From the NCBI GenBank assembly GCA_003427395.1, contig BFEA01000007.1, positions 6,618,815-6,656,174 on the forward strand: a stretch of 37,360 nt of DNA, given 5' to 3'. The position numbers and the translations under genes were made by a program. A model generated the notes under the pieces. It ran no database searches and had not been told where the DNA came from. It saw only the letters and a list, made by a program, of their open reading frames with translations. This DNA is from Chara braunii. Taxonomy: Eukaryota; Streptophyta; Charophyceae; Charales; Characeae. Numbering within the stretch: position 1 is the stretch's first letter; each line of letters opens with the position of its first letter. This document shows, in pieces, positions 1 through 9,968 of the stretch.

Positions 1-90
<90 letters not shown>
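1..90. repeat. (GT)n/(GA)n compound microsatellite
   Basis: Fifteen GT units pass directly into about thirty GA units. Reading frames through it (Cys-Val or Arg-Glu runs) are artefacts of the repeat. Confidence 0.97.
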
Positions 91-94
<4 letters not shown>

Positions 95-745
95 CTAATG
101 AACGTAGCTGCAAACGCCGTCAGATACAGTCAGGAGAGTCTTGGTGTGATCAATGCGAGGGATCAAGAATAAGACAGACGAGAGAACAGTTTCAAAGATG
201 TTGGCTGCGGTTATCCAGTAAAAAACAAGGGCATGGACATGAAAAAGAACGCTGTAGCCAGGTCCGGCTCACGAAGAGGAAGATAATTTAACTCGGGAGA
301 GAAGATAATGAGAAAGAAAAGGAAAATGTATCCAGGAGGAAGAGGTGTCCTGTTAAGGAATGATGGTAATGTGGTTGAAAAATCAGGAGCTGTCCTGACC
401 TTAGGTATTGCTTTCTGAATGCTATTCATAGCTAGCTTACTGCTATTCATATTGCCATGCATATTGCTATTCATATTGCTATTCATGTCCTGACTTCCAT
501 GCTGGCAACCACACCTCCGCTTCAAATTTAATCCTAGCTCCACCGTCCCGCCCCCCCGCCCCCCCGCCCCCCTAGCTCCACCTTAGTTCCAGCTTTCAGT
601 GCTTTGCTAATAGAAGACGACGACACGACGACGACGAAGAAGAATAAGAAGAAGAAGACGAGTGAAAAAGCAGTGGCGTTAGACTGCTTCTCGTACAAGC
701 ATCGACAAATTTGCATTGCTCTTCTGCATGTACAATTCTCGGTTT
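91..745. other. No gene seen; low-complexity intergenic DNA
   Basis: Nothing here reads as a conserved protein. It holds a short run of imperfect copies of 'attgctattcat' at about 420-486, a C-rich run at 545-572, and a GAC/GAA purine-rich patch at 612-662. The segment at about 646-711 is a diverged third relative of the 150-bp duplication that follows. Confidence 0.6.
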
Positions 746-750
746 GAAAC

Positions 751-1053
751 CAAGAAGAAGAAGACTAGTGTAAACAGTGGCCAACTGCCTTTCGTACACG
801 CTTCGAAAGCTCTTCCATACATAGCCGCGCGTACTCATCTCAGCTCACGCGCGCATTCCCCGACGCGTTTCGATCGGTTGCGCTCCGATCATCCTCAGGG
901 GGCTAAGAAGAAGAATAGTGGAAAGCAGTGGCCAACTGCCTTTCGTACACGCCTCGAAAGCACATCCATACACAGCCGCGCATACTCATCTCAGCTCACG
1001 CGCACAATCCCCGACGCGTTTGGATCGGTTGCGCTCCGATCATCTTCAGGGGG
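751..1053. repeat. 150-bp tandem duplication
   Basis: Two adjacent copies start their shared core 'cagtggccaactgcc' at 775 and 925, exactly 150 bp apart. Each runs from an AAGAAG stretch to 'tcagggggct' and differs from the other by scattered substitutions. Each contains 'gatcggttgcgctccgatc', a short inverted repeat. The reading frame spanning both copies is repeat-derived and has no recognisable domain. Confidence 0.9.
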
Positions 1054-1102
1054 CTTTCCTCATAACCCTGCATTGCATTTGAAGAAGAACGAAACAGTAC
1101 TG

Positions 1103-1186
1103 GCGAGGCCAATCACCTTTTATGTCCACGCTTACAAGTATTCAGTAACCTGCATGGACAGTGAAGCTCACAAACGCGCACATTCA
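1103..1186 (+). repeat. Dispersed repeat, copy 1
   Basis: About 84 bp beginning 'ggcgaggccaatcacc' and ending 'acaaacgcgcac' recur at 3488-3571 in the same orientation with roughly 85% identity by eye. No coding signal is shared. Confidence 0.8.
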
Positions 1187-1200
1187 AAAGAAATGCATTT

Positions 1201-1216
1201 GAAGAAGAAGAAGAAG

Positions 1217-1246
<30 letters not shown>
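1201..1246. repeat. (GAA)15 microsatellite
   Basis: An uninterrupted GAA tract. Poly-Lys and poly-Ser frames through it are artefacts. Confidence 0.97.
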
Positions 1247-1248
<2 letters not shown>

Positions 1249-1811
1249 GAAGATTGCTTGTCGAACGCGAGATCACATGAATAGAAAGTTACAAATACGT
1301 GTTCACTGTACTGATGCTGCATCTCACGGCGTTTGCCGCTACGTTTATTTCAAAACCAGGACTCTCCTAACTGCACTACAAAGTTACAAACACGGTTCTT
1401 CTTCTTCTTCTTTTTTTCGGTCTCTTTTTCCCCATCGTCACACGAAAAAAGAAAGAAAAACACGGTTCTTCTGAATGCGCGCATGTACTTTGGATGTTTA
1501 GCTCGTGATGGTAATGACATGACTTTCTTTTGAGCATTATGAGCGCATAGCGTTGGCCTCGATATCTCCTTCTCCTTCTCCTTCTTGCAGTGCGCTTGGG
1601 TAATCATCACGAGACAAACAAGACCAACATCATGCGTGGGATTACATCCATACGACCGCACGGAGACACAGCACCGTAACGCGAAAGACACCGCCGCTCA
1701 AAAGAGTCGAGGAATGTTCCCAAAAAAATGTAACATCGAAGCTTTAAAGAGTCGAAGCGGCTATGGCGCCGGCCACTTCGGTGTGGCACGTCTCCCCAAC
1801 ATGGTTGTGCT
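1247..1811. other. No gene seen
   Basis: Mixed sequence with TTC and GAAA patches. A frame at 1585-1998 is open for 137 codons, but it runs through the fold-back element at 1812-1947 and has no recognisable domain, so I do not call it a gene. Confidence 0.5.
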
Positions 1812-1947
1812 GGGGCGAGGTCCCATTAGCAAAGAGGATTGGATTCAGCTCCTGAATGAGTCCAATCTCGAATTTCTGCGCCTTTCTACAAACAGGTCTA
1901 GATTCAGGCGTTCTATCCAGTCCTCTTTGGTAGTGGGACCTCGCCCC
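1812..1947. mobile_element. 136-bp fold-back element (MITE-like)
   Basis: The ends are inverted copies of 'GGGGCGAGGTCCCA'. The similarity continues inward for roughly 45 bp per arm, through the AAAGAGGA and TGGAT stretches and on to CCTGAAT, with a few mismatches. The whole element can fold into one hairpin. It encodes nothing. The target duplication is not clear, so the superfamily is unassigned. Confidence 0.75.
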
Positions 1948-2039
1948 TGGTGCGAGAACATCGGCCTGCCAACGCATCTGTTGTGCTGCATTAATTAATT
2001 AATGTATTTAAAACTATTTTTCCCATTACGTATGTATTT

Positions 2040-2202
2040 CAGGTAACAAGCGGTATCTTAAATGTATCTTTCCGTATTTTCGGCCGGACCTTGCTGTATC
2101 TGATCGCATCTACGTCCAGAGTAAAGTATAAAAGTCCTTGTGTGAATATGCCCGGAATTGTGGTTGCAGACATGTAGAAGAGTGCTTGTGCGAATACGCC
2201 CT
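2040..2202. mobile_element. Degenerate MITE ends of the TACTCACACT family
   Basis: Two motifs related to the right end of the element at 2381-2499 occur here: 'tgtgaatatgccc' at 2141-2153 and 'agtgcttgtgcgaatacgcc' at 2181-2200. The sequence between also resembles that element (the GGCCGGAC and CGTCCAGA blocks). I read this as one or two decayed copies with no clean left end. Confidence 0.5.
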
Positions 2203-2380
2203 ACGACCATTGACGGCTTGTATTCTGATTTCGATTATTAAAAAAAAAAGAAAAAAACAAGCGACGCTGAAAGAAATTAAGAACAAGAAGAGAAAAGAGA
2301 ACAGCTCCGGGATCTTTTTTTCCCACGTTTGGTCTCAGCTCCTCCTCGCATTCGAGCTCGTCACCTGCTTGAGTCAAAGT

Positions 2381-2499
2381 GGCGTACTCACACTTCCACC
2401 AACTTACATGTACCTGACCGCATTTACGGCCGGACTTATATACATCTGGCCGTAATTCCGTCCAGAAATAAGTAGAANAGTGCTAGTGTGAGTATGCCC
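2381..2499. mobile_element. 119-bp MITE, TACTCACACT terminal repeats
   Basis: The left end 'GGCGTACTCACACT' and the right end 'AGTGTGAGTATGCC' are inverted repeats. The flanks are TCAAAGT and TCAAAAT, a plausible decayed 7-8 bp target duplication, which would suit a hAT-type insertion. An unresolved base lies at 2478. Related ends occur at 13658 and 15315. Confidence 0.65.
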
Positions 2500-3487
2500 T
2501 CAAAATGGCGTATCCTCTTTTTTTTGCTTACAGACGGGTTTGCTATGTGCTTGTATGCGAGAACATCGAGCGACACACACGTCTGGAGTTCAACCTCAGG
2601 TCTGAATTTCAGCAGTTCAAGAGATCTAGCGACACATGGGCTCCACGCGCGGGGGGGGGAAAATGAAGAGCAATTAAAAAAAAGGGAAAAACAAAAAAAA
2701 GAGGAGTCTGAAAAAAGAAAAGAAAAAAGGAGGAGGAATGGGAATCTGAAAAAAGAAAAGAAAAAAGGAGGAGGAATGCACACCGCTCCGGCCAAACTCC
2801 ACGCGGAAAAGGCAGACTGTGAGGAGCCCGGCTTCAACATGATTTTTTCGGAATATATGAAAAAATTGAGTTAAAAATAAAGCTCCATGCAGAAAAGGAC
2901 AAAAAAAGGAAAAACGAACCGCATGTCAGAGCGTGTCCCTGGGTATTACGGCGCAAAAAAAACTACGGCGCGGCTCCCATGTCTGCTGGACCGGCGGGCA
3001 CGGGCCACTTTTTTTTTGTCTGTTTTTTTTAGGGCCACTTTTGCCTCTAGATAGTAGAAAAAGAGTGGAAAGAAAGAAGGTAAAAAAAGACCAAAAGGAA
3101 AAAAAAAGAACAAAAAAGAAAGAAACAAAGAAAGAATAGTGACAATCAATGGCCAAGTTGCTCCCATGCACGCAGGGAAAAGATTATTAGAAGCAGCCTG
3201 TATGAGGATGATGCCTAGAGGATGATGCCTAAACCCTTGCTCAAGTTTGAAAGCATGGTCCTCTACTCGTTTCAACGAGCTGCGCTCCTCGTATCATCAG
3301 GAGGCAAACCCCAGGCAAACCACAAGCCCTGCCTTACGGCACCCGCCAAGCCTACCCATTACTTTTAGATGGTAAAAACTAGGGAAAAAAAAAGAAAGGA
3401 AAAAAAAAGAAAAAAAAAAAGAGAAAAAAAAAAGAAAAATCAAGAAGAAAGAAAGAGAAAAAAGAAGAAAAAGAAGAACAAATGAGT
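2500..3487. other. No gene seen; A-rich and GAAA-rich intergenic DNA
   Basis: Lys/Glu-rich frames here come from AAAAAGAAAAG-type tracts (2660-2780, 3055-3140, 3385-3480). A 28-bp direct repeat (a GGAATGG/CACACC flank with 'gaaaaaaggaggaggaatg') sits at about 2715-2780. The phrase 'gaggatgatgcct' is duplicated at 3201-3230. Confidence 0.6.
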
Positions 3488-3571
3488 AATGGCGAGGCCA
3501 ATCACCGCGTGTCCACGCTTACGAGAATTCAATAGCCTGCATGGACATTAAAGCTGACAAACGCGCACGTT
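3488..3571 (+). repeat. Dispersed repeat, copy 2
   Basis: Same family and orientation as 1103-1186. Both copies share 'tgtccacgcttac' and 'cctgcatggaca'. Confidence 0.8.
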
Positions 3572-3836
3572 CCCCCTGGATTTCACACGCCTCTGCTTCT
3601 ACTTCTTCTTCGCGCCTCTCGCTCTTCGCTCCGCCTCTACAGTTCGTTTCGCTCCTTCACTTCTTCTACGTGACCACTACACAGATCAGAAACTCGCTGT
3701 CGTTCTAAAGTTCCTCTACTCGTGCTCTACACATACTGGACTTTCTACGCCTGTTTCTCCTGCTTCCTCGCACCTTTCGCTCTACGCTCCACTTCTACAG
3801 TACGCTACACTACACTTCCACACTTCTCAAAAAAAA

Positions 3837-4183
3837 GAGAAAAGAAAGAAAGAAGAGAGAGAGAAAGAAAGAAAGATACAAGATATTTTAGCACGCACTC
3901 CCACTGTAACGTGCGACGTATGACATACCTCCCTTGCCGCTTTTGCCTTTAGGTAGTCGAAAGAAAGAAAAGTTGAAAGAAAGAAAAGAAAGAAAGAAAG
4001 ACGTAAAAGAAGGAGAAGAAAAAAGAACAAAGAAAGGAAGAAAAGAAAGAAAGACAGACAGACAGACAGAACGAAGAAGAAGAAGATAGATGAAGATATT
4101 TCAGCACTCACTCCCACTGCAACATACACAGCATGGCAGACCCCTCCCTTCTCTCCGCAAAACATCTCAGTAAGATTTGCGAA

Positions 4184-4231
<48 letters not shown>

Positions 4232-4232
4232 A
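3837..4232. repeat. (GAAA)n-rich tracts alternating with 'ActCACTCCCACTG' repeat
   Basis: Blocks of GAAA or GAAAGA (3837-3877, 3958-4045, 4160-4232) alternate with a unique-looking 65-70 bp unit. That unit carries 'cactcccactg', a variable centre, then 'atgacatacctccctt'. Copies of the unit occur at about 3887, 4100, 4250 and 4718 on this strand, and at about 4350-4430 and 5525-5590 on the other strand. Confidence 0.75.
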
Positions 4233-4248
4233 GAAGATGGATAGAAGA

Positions 4249-4420
4249 TATCTCAGCACTCACTCCCACTGCAACGTCGGCGGCATGACATACCTCCCTT
4301 CTCTCGGCAAAACATCCCCGTACACGTGCGAAGTTCCTGTTGCACGATGAGATGTCTTAACTAAGAGAAGGGAGCCATGTCATGCTGTGTATGGTGCAGT
4401 GGGAGTGAGTTCTGAAATTA
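4249..4420. mobile_element. 172-bp fold-back element
   Basis: The left arm (4249-4320, with 'tcagcactcactcccactg') and the right arm (about 4347-4420, with 'cagtgggagtgagttctga') are inverted copies over some 70 bp each, separated by a short centre. It is non-coding. The same arm sequences occur singly nearby, so this is a mobile or hairpin-prone family. Confidence 0.7.
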
Positions 4421-4436
4421 GTGTAGCACTTGACAC

Positions 4437-4530
4437 ATGTACAAGGGGCCCCTATGTACGTACGTATTTGAATGTGCACAGCCATGGAAGCGGGCATGTA
4501 CGGCCGCGTACGTAGTGCACACGGGGTAAA
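4437..4530 (+). repeat. Dispersed GTACGTACG-rich repeat, copy 1
   Basis: The block with 'gaagcgggcatgtacggcc' and 'gcacacgggg' recurs at about 5605-5700. Together with the preceding arm it shows that 4347-4530 and 5365-5700 are the same repeat, the second split by a nested insertion. Confidence 0.7.
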
Positions 4531-5132
4531 CCAAAAAATAAAAAAAAACCTGAAAAAAGATTTGTTATGCACCATTGCAACAAAAAGGAACTTTTTTTTT
4601 TTGAACTTTCGCTGAGGAGTCATCTCGAAATTTGTAACCAAATTGGAGTTAAAAAAAGTAAAAAACTAGAAAAAGAAGAAAAGGAAAGAAAGAAATGAAG
4701 AAGAAGATAGATAGAAGATATTTCCAGTGCTCACTCGCATTGCACCAGACAGCATGACATGCCTCCGTTCTCTGGGCAAAACATCTCCGTAACATGCATG
4801 TTGAAGCATACGTAGTGCAGAGCACATACGCCATGTGGAAACCATACACGCTACGATCGTGGAGGAACACCATAATGGCCCGCGCTCCACTGCCCTCGAC
4901 ATGCACAAACAACAAAAGTTACGGTGGTGCATCTTTCCACGTCCTAGCGGAAGATTCACTCTCCTTCTGCACATTTTGTGAGTAGTGGAGCCAGGCCCAA
5001 TGACAGACACACAGGAAAATGACGAAGAAGCGACACAGAGAGAAATCCGCGCACAGGTGAAAGCCTGACAAAAGCGACATAAAAAAATAACGTGCAAGCG
5101 AAAGTAAAAGATAACAGAGATACCAACGACCC

Positions 5133-5196
5133 TAGCTCAGTTGGCACACCCATGCACTGTTGAAATACACACCCCAGTTCGAATCCTGACGGACTT
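5133..5196 (+). repeat. tRNA-derived Pol III promoter (SINE head or tRNA pseudogene)
   Basis: A perfect A box, TAGCTCAGTTGG (5133-5144), lies 43 bp before AGTTCGAATCC (5176-5186), which differs from the B-box consensus at one base. That is the A-to-B spacing of a tRNA gene. The acceptor and T stems do not pair well (about 4 of 7 and 2 of 5), so it is not a working tRNA. A tRNA-derived SINE head is the likeliest reading. No clear tail or target duplication was identified. Confidence 0.65.
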
Positions 5197-5364
5197 GGAT
5201 GTATGCAATGAATGAAATAACTCTGAACTACCTGGGGCTGGTCAACTCGATGAGATGATGATGATATCTCAAGGCTGCCGCCCTGTTAAGAGAGGGGGGA
5301 GGATTAAAGAAGATAACGCATGAGCACAACCACTCGTACGTAGTTACTTGCTACGCTGGTTGTT

Positions 5365-5700
5365 GCACGCTGAGATGTCTTGGTAAGTGCCTCGCTCCAC
5401 TACACAACACTCTACATGCATTTGGACACTTTTTGGACCCTATACATTCATAATCTTAGACTCGTCCCAGTGCACCTGGTTCATAAAGCATCCAAATGCA
5501 TGTAGAGAGTTGTGCAGTGGGGCCACGGTCCTAAGAGAAGGGAGGCATGTCATGCTGTGTATCGTGCAGTGGGAGTGAGTGCTGAAATCAGTTTAACACA
5601 TCATACGTGTACAGGGCCCCCCCTGTACGCACGTGATTGAATGTATACAGCCGGGGAAGCGGGCATGCACGGCCACGTACGTGGTGTACACGGGGAGCTG
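5365..5700 (+). repeat. Dispersed repeat, copy 2, interrupted by a MITE
   Basis: Matches 4347-4530 ('gagatgtctt', 'taagagaagggag', 'gcagtgggagtgag', 'gaagcgggcatg'). The match is broken between about 5390 and 5525 by the element listed next. Confidence 0.75.
5395..5522. mobile_element. 128-bp MITE nested in a dispersed repeat
   Basis: The terminal inverted repeats are 32 bp: 5395-5426 and 5491-5522 match with three differences, sharing 'tctacatgcatttgga'. The interior is AT-rich and non-coding. TAAG occurs just outside on both sides and may be part of the target duplication. The uninterrupted relative at 4347-4370 gives the empty site. Confidence 0.75.
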
Positions 5701-5872
5701 GTGGGAGTACTTTGTAACGATAAATCGACCAATAGCTATGAGCCCATTAACCAGCTGGGGGAGGGGGTGTTCACCTGGATTCTGGTGTATGGGATGCTGG
5801 TCGGCAACTGAGGAGGGTCTTGGATTCTGTGTGGATGCTGCTGCCTGTGGAAGATCTCATAGATGTCTTGCT

Positions 5873-6080
5873 TTGAAGATGTAAGTCCTTGCTGCAACGG
5901 TGCTGGGGTGGGCTGAATGTCACGGTATGGATTCAGTTCAGAATGCCGGGTCACCGTTGCAGTGGTACAGGCATCCAGCTGGTACAGCTGACGTCACCGG
6001 TTTAATTCCGTTTGGCTGCGGAGTTCCGTCTCGCTGCGAATCGACTACGGGGCCACAATGATAAACCTACCAACCAAACC
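5873..6080 (+). repeat. tRNA-derived SINE-like repeat, copy 1
   Basis: About 208 bp nearly identical to 6171-6379, with starts 298 bp apart. It carries an A-box-like 'cgttgcagtgg' (5955-5965) and a B box with one C-to-T change, 'ggtttaattcc' (5999-6009). Confidence 0.75.
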
Positions 6081-6170
6081 TACCAACTTCGTGAGTTGTT
6101 CTCTGTTTCTTTCTTTTCTTTTTCTTTTTCCCCTTTTTACAATTTGTGGACCATTTATCGCTTTAGGCCT

Positions 6171-6379
6171 TTGAAGATGTAAGTCCTTGCTGCAACAGTG
6201 CTGGGGTGGGCTGAATGTCACGGTATGGATTCAGTTCAGAATGCCGGGTCACCGTTGCAGTGGTACAGGCATCCAGCTGGTACAGCGGAGGTCACCGGTT
6301 CAATTCCGTTTGCCTGCGGAGTTCCGTCTCGCTGCGAATCGACTACGGGGCCACAATGATAAACCTACCAACCAAACCT
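6171..6379 (+). repeat. tRNA-derived SINE-like repeat, copy 2
   Basis: The A-box-like 'cgttgcagtgg' (6253-6263) and a consensus B box GGTTCAATTCC (6297-6307) lie 44 bp apart, as in tRNA genes. The T stem mostly pairs; the acceptor and D stems do not, so it is a derived repeat and not a tRNA. It is the better preserved of the two copies. Confidence 0.75.
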
Positions 6380-6808
6380 CTTGCGTGGGGGCTATGTCCC
6401 ACTTGAGTCGTTGAGGCTGTCCAACGTTTAGATTTCAATCAGGCGCAACCTTGGTTGACGCATGGGATCCTCCCTCTTCTGAAAATAGAGCGGCCGTTTG
6501 TTTTGGCAATCAGCCTCACATGTGGGCATATTTTTTATTTTCATGGAAACCGCCAAAAAATCTGTTGTCCCTTGAATACAACCCCCCGAACCCGAGCCAC
6601 TTTTCGTTTAGCCTTCTGCCCTGCTTCGAGTGGGGTAGACAGCTCAACGCCCACACGAGATGCAGCATGGGTTTCCGTTTCTTGTAGCTCCCCACGGTCA
6701 TGATTCACTGACAAAGCCAAATTCCGTTATCCACATCCGTTTGTCGTCAGAGGGGAGAATTGAGGCTCATGCAAAATTGGTGCCACGAAAACGGCCTCCC
6801 TCACGCCC
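6380..6808. other. No gene seen
   Basis: Several frames of 60-80 codons overlap here on both strands without any recognisable domain. I see no repeat structure. Confidence 0.5.
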
Positions 6809-6811
6809 TAA

Positions 6812-7209
6812 GGGCCTCGCCACACCAATGTCGAAACATCACGAAATTTGACATATGTCAGGAAATTTTCGACATTCCCTCTTTCGACAGAAAAACCCTC
6901 TTCGCCACATAGCATGACGAAGTGAAGAACTCACGAGTCCTATGCACAAAAGAGACAAACTGGGATGAAGATAGGACAAACGTTGGTGCGTTCTCTTTTT
7001 CGACATTCGGGCAAGAATTCGACATCCCATCGGAGGACTGTTGAAAATCTCCAAGTTGCAGGCTGGGAAACGAGCCCTTCTCGACAGGAGGTGTCGAAAC
7101 CCTTTCCCTGACAGCTCCTGAAATTTTTCTGCATCTCGGATTTCAACATGCTGTGTGGCGAGGAGAAAATGTCGAAAATGCAGTTTTCGACATTGGTGTG
7201 GCGAGGCCC
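6812..7209. mobile_element. 398-bp PIF/Harbinger (Tourist-like) MITE
   Basis: Perfect 25-bp terminal inverted repeats (6812-6836 and 7185-7209) begin GGGCCTCGCCACACC. They are flanked by the 3-bp direct repeat TAA (6809-6811 and 7210-7212). GG(G)C-starting ends with a TAA or TTA target duplication are the hallmark of the PIF/Harbinger superfamily. The interior has several GTCGAAA/TTTCGAC motifs and encodes no transposase, so it is non-autonomous. Identical ends argue for a fairly recent insertion. Confidence 0.88.
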
Positions 7210-7242
7210 TAAAGAAAACTGAAGCGTGATGTCAGACTGCGC

Positions 7243-7370
7243 CCACTTTCTCCGGAAGGAAACATATATTTTACGAGAATATAAAATTCCAGAAAACGGA
7301 ATCGGAGGTCATTACGAGAATATCAAATTCCAGAAAACTTGAATCTGTGATTCTTTCTACTTCTACCACT
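7243..7370 (+). repeat. Left terminal repeat of the RT element (pseudo-LTR-like)
   Basis: Block A (7243-7308, 66 bp) matches 10118-10183 with one difference. A partial second copy of block A (7313-7337) then joins block B (7338-7370), which is identical to 10090-10122. The left order is therefore A, partial A, B; the right order is B, A. Permuted or partly tandem terminal repeats of this sort are seen in Penelope-like elements and not in ordinary LTR elements. Confidence 0.75.
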
Positions 7371-7398
7371 CTCTGCTTCGTGTTTATAACGTCATTAA

Positions 7399-9285
7399 GA
7401 TTTCTCTCGAAAGTCATCACGGAAGTATCTGCGACGGTTGGTCTCCCGAATTTTTCGGGACCGTTTCAATGTGAGTATTGGGGCGGATCCTGCTTTTCGG
7501 ATTAAGTTTGATGAACGCATTAGGATTTCAGAGGTTAGGAAGGTTGTGAATGATTGTTTGATGGAATGTGGGTTACCTTCATGTTTTCTGCAGCGAACTC
7601 GGAAGAAGGTCCGCATCGTTTGGACTAAGAATCCAACGATGGCGGATTTAGTACACAATCACCGGGCCTTTTCATCCCGTCGTGTGCTCACCTGTACTTG
7701 TGCAGGCCTACCTTTCCCCCGTGAGGAAGGTCATGCCCGCTTTCGTCTGAGTAGCCTGGAGGAGATCCACCCGCTTTTACATAACGCGAAAAATGTTCCC
7801 CGTGTGCAAAGGAACGATAGGATCCTATCTCTGAGACAGGAAATCGCTGTTGGATTCGAAGGCTGGGCTAACTGCCGCAGCTTGCCAGCGCAGTTGTCGG
7901 TGGAGGCACTCTCCGACTGTCTATCCGAGCAAGTATCGGAGCCCGACTATTGTTTGCATTTGAGCCAAGTTTTAGATGTTAAGCGGAGATTTGACAGGTT
8001 GGTGCTTACCCCTGTGGACTGCAATCCAGGTGAGACGTTAGTCATTTGTCCTGCCTTATACTTCGCCGGAATGATGTCAACGTTTGTATGTAACTCGGGC
8101 TATAGGATAGTCAACGCACCCGAGCAGGAAGTTCTGCGTGAGTTCAGAGAGGATGTCATTGACGCCGGGTTGTGCAAGTTTGTAAAGTGGCAGAATTCGG
8201 GTAAGTTTGGGTCGGCGTATATCATTCCGAAAGACAAGGATTTGGGCTGATTTCGGCCGATATGCCCTACGTTTGACGAACCTATGGTCAAGACGGGGCG
8301 CCTGGTCTCCCGCTCATTGAATCATCTCTTGTCTACCTTACCAAGCAGTTGGCATTTTAACTTACCTGCTGTGTCTAGACTGGCTGAGCGCCTTCGTTCA
8401 TTTAACAATCGTGTCGAGCGCTTGGGTCGTGAGTACTCAGTCACATCCTTCTCGTTCGATATTAAAGAGATGTTCAGTAGGTTGCCGCATGCTGACGTCA
8501 TCCGAGCAGTGGAGTGGGTGGTGGACTACCACTTGTCAAAAGGACGGACGAGGATCAGGGTGAATACTCGTGGTAAAGGTGCATCTTTCGGTGCAACGAC
8601 AGGCGCTGACCACTGGCGGTCAATGGAGCTGCTAGATATCCTTGAGTTCGTTAAGCTCGAGCTTCGGCATACGTATACCAAGGCAACTGATGTCCTACTG
8701 TAGCAGGTGATCGGTATTCCAATGGGGAAAACGACCAGTCCCCCGTTGGCATGTATCTTGTGCGCCTACTCTGAGTTCCAGTTTAAGCAAAGCCTGGGGA
8801 GATACTCGTCCTGTGTGTTTGGTAGCAGACTTGTGGATGACGTGTTGTTTGTTTTGGTTACAAAGAGAAGTGATATGAGGAATCGCTTGTTGGCTATTTT
8901 CGAGGATTGCTACCCAAGCAGTCTGATTCTTAAGCGTACTGATGATGGCAGCGGGACTCTCGATTTCCTGGGTTGTCAAATCCGGACGTCGGAGTGGTTT
9001 CCATACTTAAGCTGTGTCCAAATGTCAAAAAATGAGGACTGCATCTGGTCGCAGGTCCCTTTGCGAGTTCACAACGGCCAGTCGTTCGCATCTTGGGGGT
9101 GTAAGAGGCAAAAGAGTGCGGTAGTAAGCAGCTATCTACACCGTATGGATACGAATACGCCCGTTCATTCTTAGATACCAAGATGGGTACTTACTCTTCG
9201 TCAGGAGTTACGTAAGAAAGATTTCCCGGATCATTTCTTCATGAGAGTGCTGAAGCATTTTGCAGTCCGTCGCGGTGCAGTCTGA
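7399..9285 (+). pseudogene. Reverse transcriptase of a Penelope-like element, inactivated
   Basis: A single frame stays open from 7399 to 9285 apart from three in-frame stops: TGA 8248, TAG 8701 and TAG 9172. RT motifs occur in order. A fingers motif (AYIIPKDKDL then RPICPTFDEP) lies at about 8212-8283. The first-aspartate motif FDIKEMFSRLP starts at 8455. GIPMG...SPPLA starts at 8713. The catalytic LVDD box is at 8830-8841, and LDFLGCQI follows near 8962. The first 800 bp encode a conserved-looking Cys-containing N-terminal region with no domain I can name. No GIY-YIG endonuclease is visible, so it would be an endonuclease-free type. No frameshift is needed. No upstream ATG was found in frame after the stop at 7396, so the true start is unknown. 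Penelope-like is my best reading because of the motif style, terminal repeats and nearby hammerhead. Another non-LTR or group II-related RT lineage cannot be excluded. Confidence 0.72.
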
Positions 9286-9968
9286 GAATACACGGTTCGC
9301 CTGTTGAAAGAATAGGACCACTCTAGCTTTGCTTTGTTTGGACTTTGTTTTCCGTCCATTCGTCTTGTTCAAATCGGATAGGATATATTTTTTCTTTCTC
9401 TCGTTGCCTTGTCAATGTTGATTCGGACAGGGCTTACCCGTGATTGCCAGAAGTTGTATCGTGACCGTGTGCAAGCCGGTTCGAATACAAACAGTAGTTT
9501 TTTCAGCGGTTGTCCAAGTGGTGCTTCCACTTGGCTAGTGGCGGTACCACTTGTCCCGATTTGCCAGCTAGCCTGTTGGTGTATACCCTTTTTCATATTT
9601 CTTTTTTCGTGTTCCGCGTGTTTGTGTTTCTGTCCTTGAACGTAGTCCGTTGCGTACCAGTGGAGTAGCTGGCCATAGTACCCGCGGGCTCGGGAACAGA
9701 CTCGGGCTTTTTCAAGTGGCGGTACCACTTGCCCAGTGGCGGAGCACGTTTTTTCGAAGTTCTGTAGCGTAGCGTATGCTAGGCGTATACTTGTGTCGAC
9801 CTTGTTGTGTTCGTTCCAGGGTGTGGTCTTTGATATAAGCAGGCGTTTAGCAGTTGTTTTCTTCAGGACTAACGCTCTGAATCCATCGTTGGCTTCCGGA
9901 AGCCAGCATGGTGAAGGAACGGGAGCGGGTCAGGGTATGTACGACTAGTGTGGTTTGATGGTGGATAA
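9286..9968 (+). other. 3' non-coding part of the RT element with a repeated hairpin
   Basis: No domain is recognisable. The AAGTGG/CCACTT stem occurs three times: 9514-9521 with 9527-9534 (8 bp), 9537-9541 with 9547-9551 (5 bp), and 9713-9719 with 9725-9731 (7 bp). The last two share the loop 'cggta'. Repeated small hairpins in a 3' region could serve RNA recognition by the element's own RT; that is inference. Confidence 0.55.

Noticed and set aside
1585-1998. 137-codon protein-coding gene
   Set aside because: The frame passes through a fold-back element, shows no domain and has no supporting splice or homology signal.
5126-5196. A functional tRNA gene
   Set aside because: A and B boxes are good, but the acceptor and T stems do not pair and no convincing anticodon stem forms.
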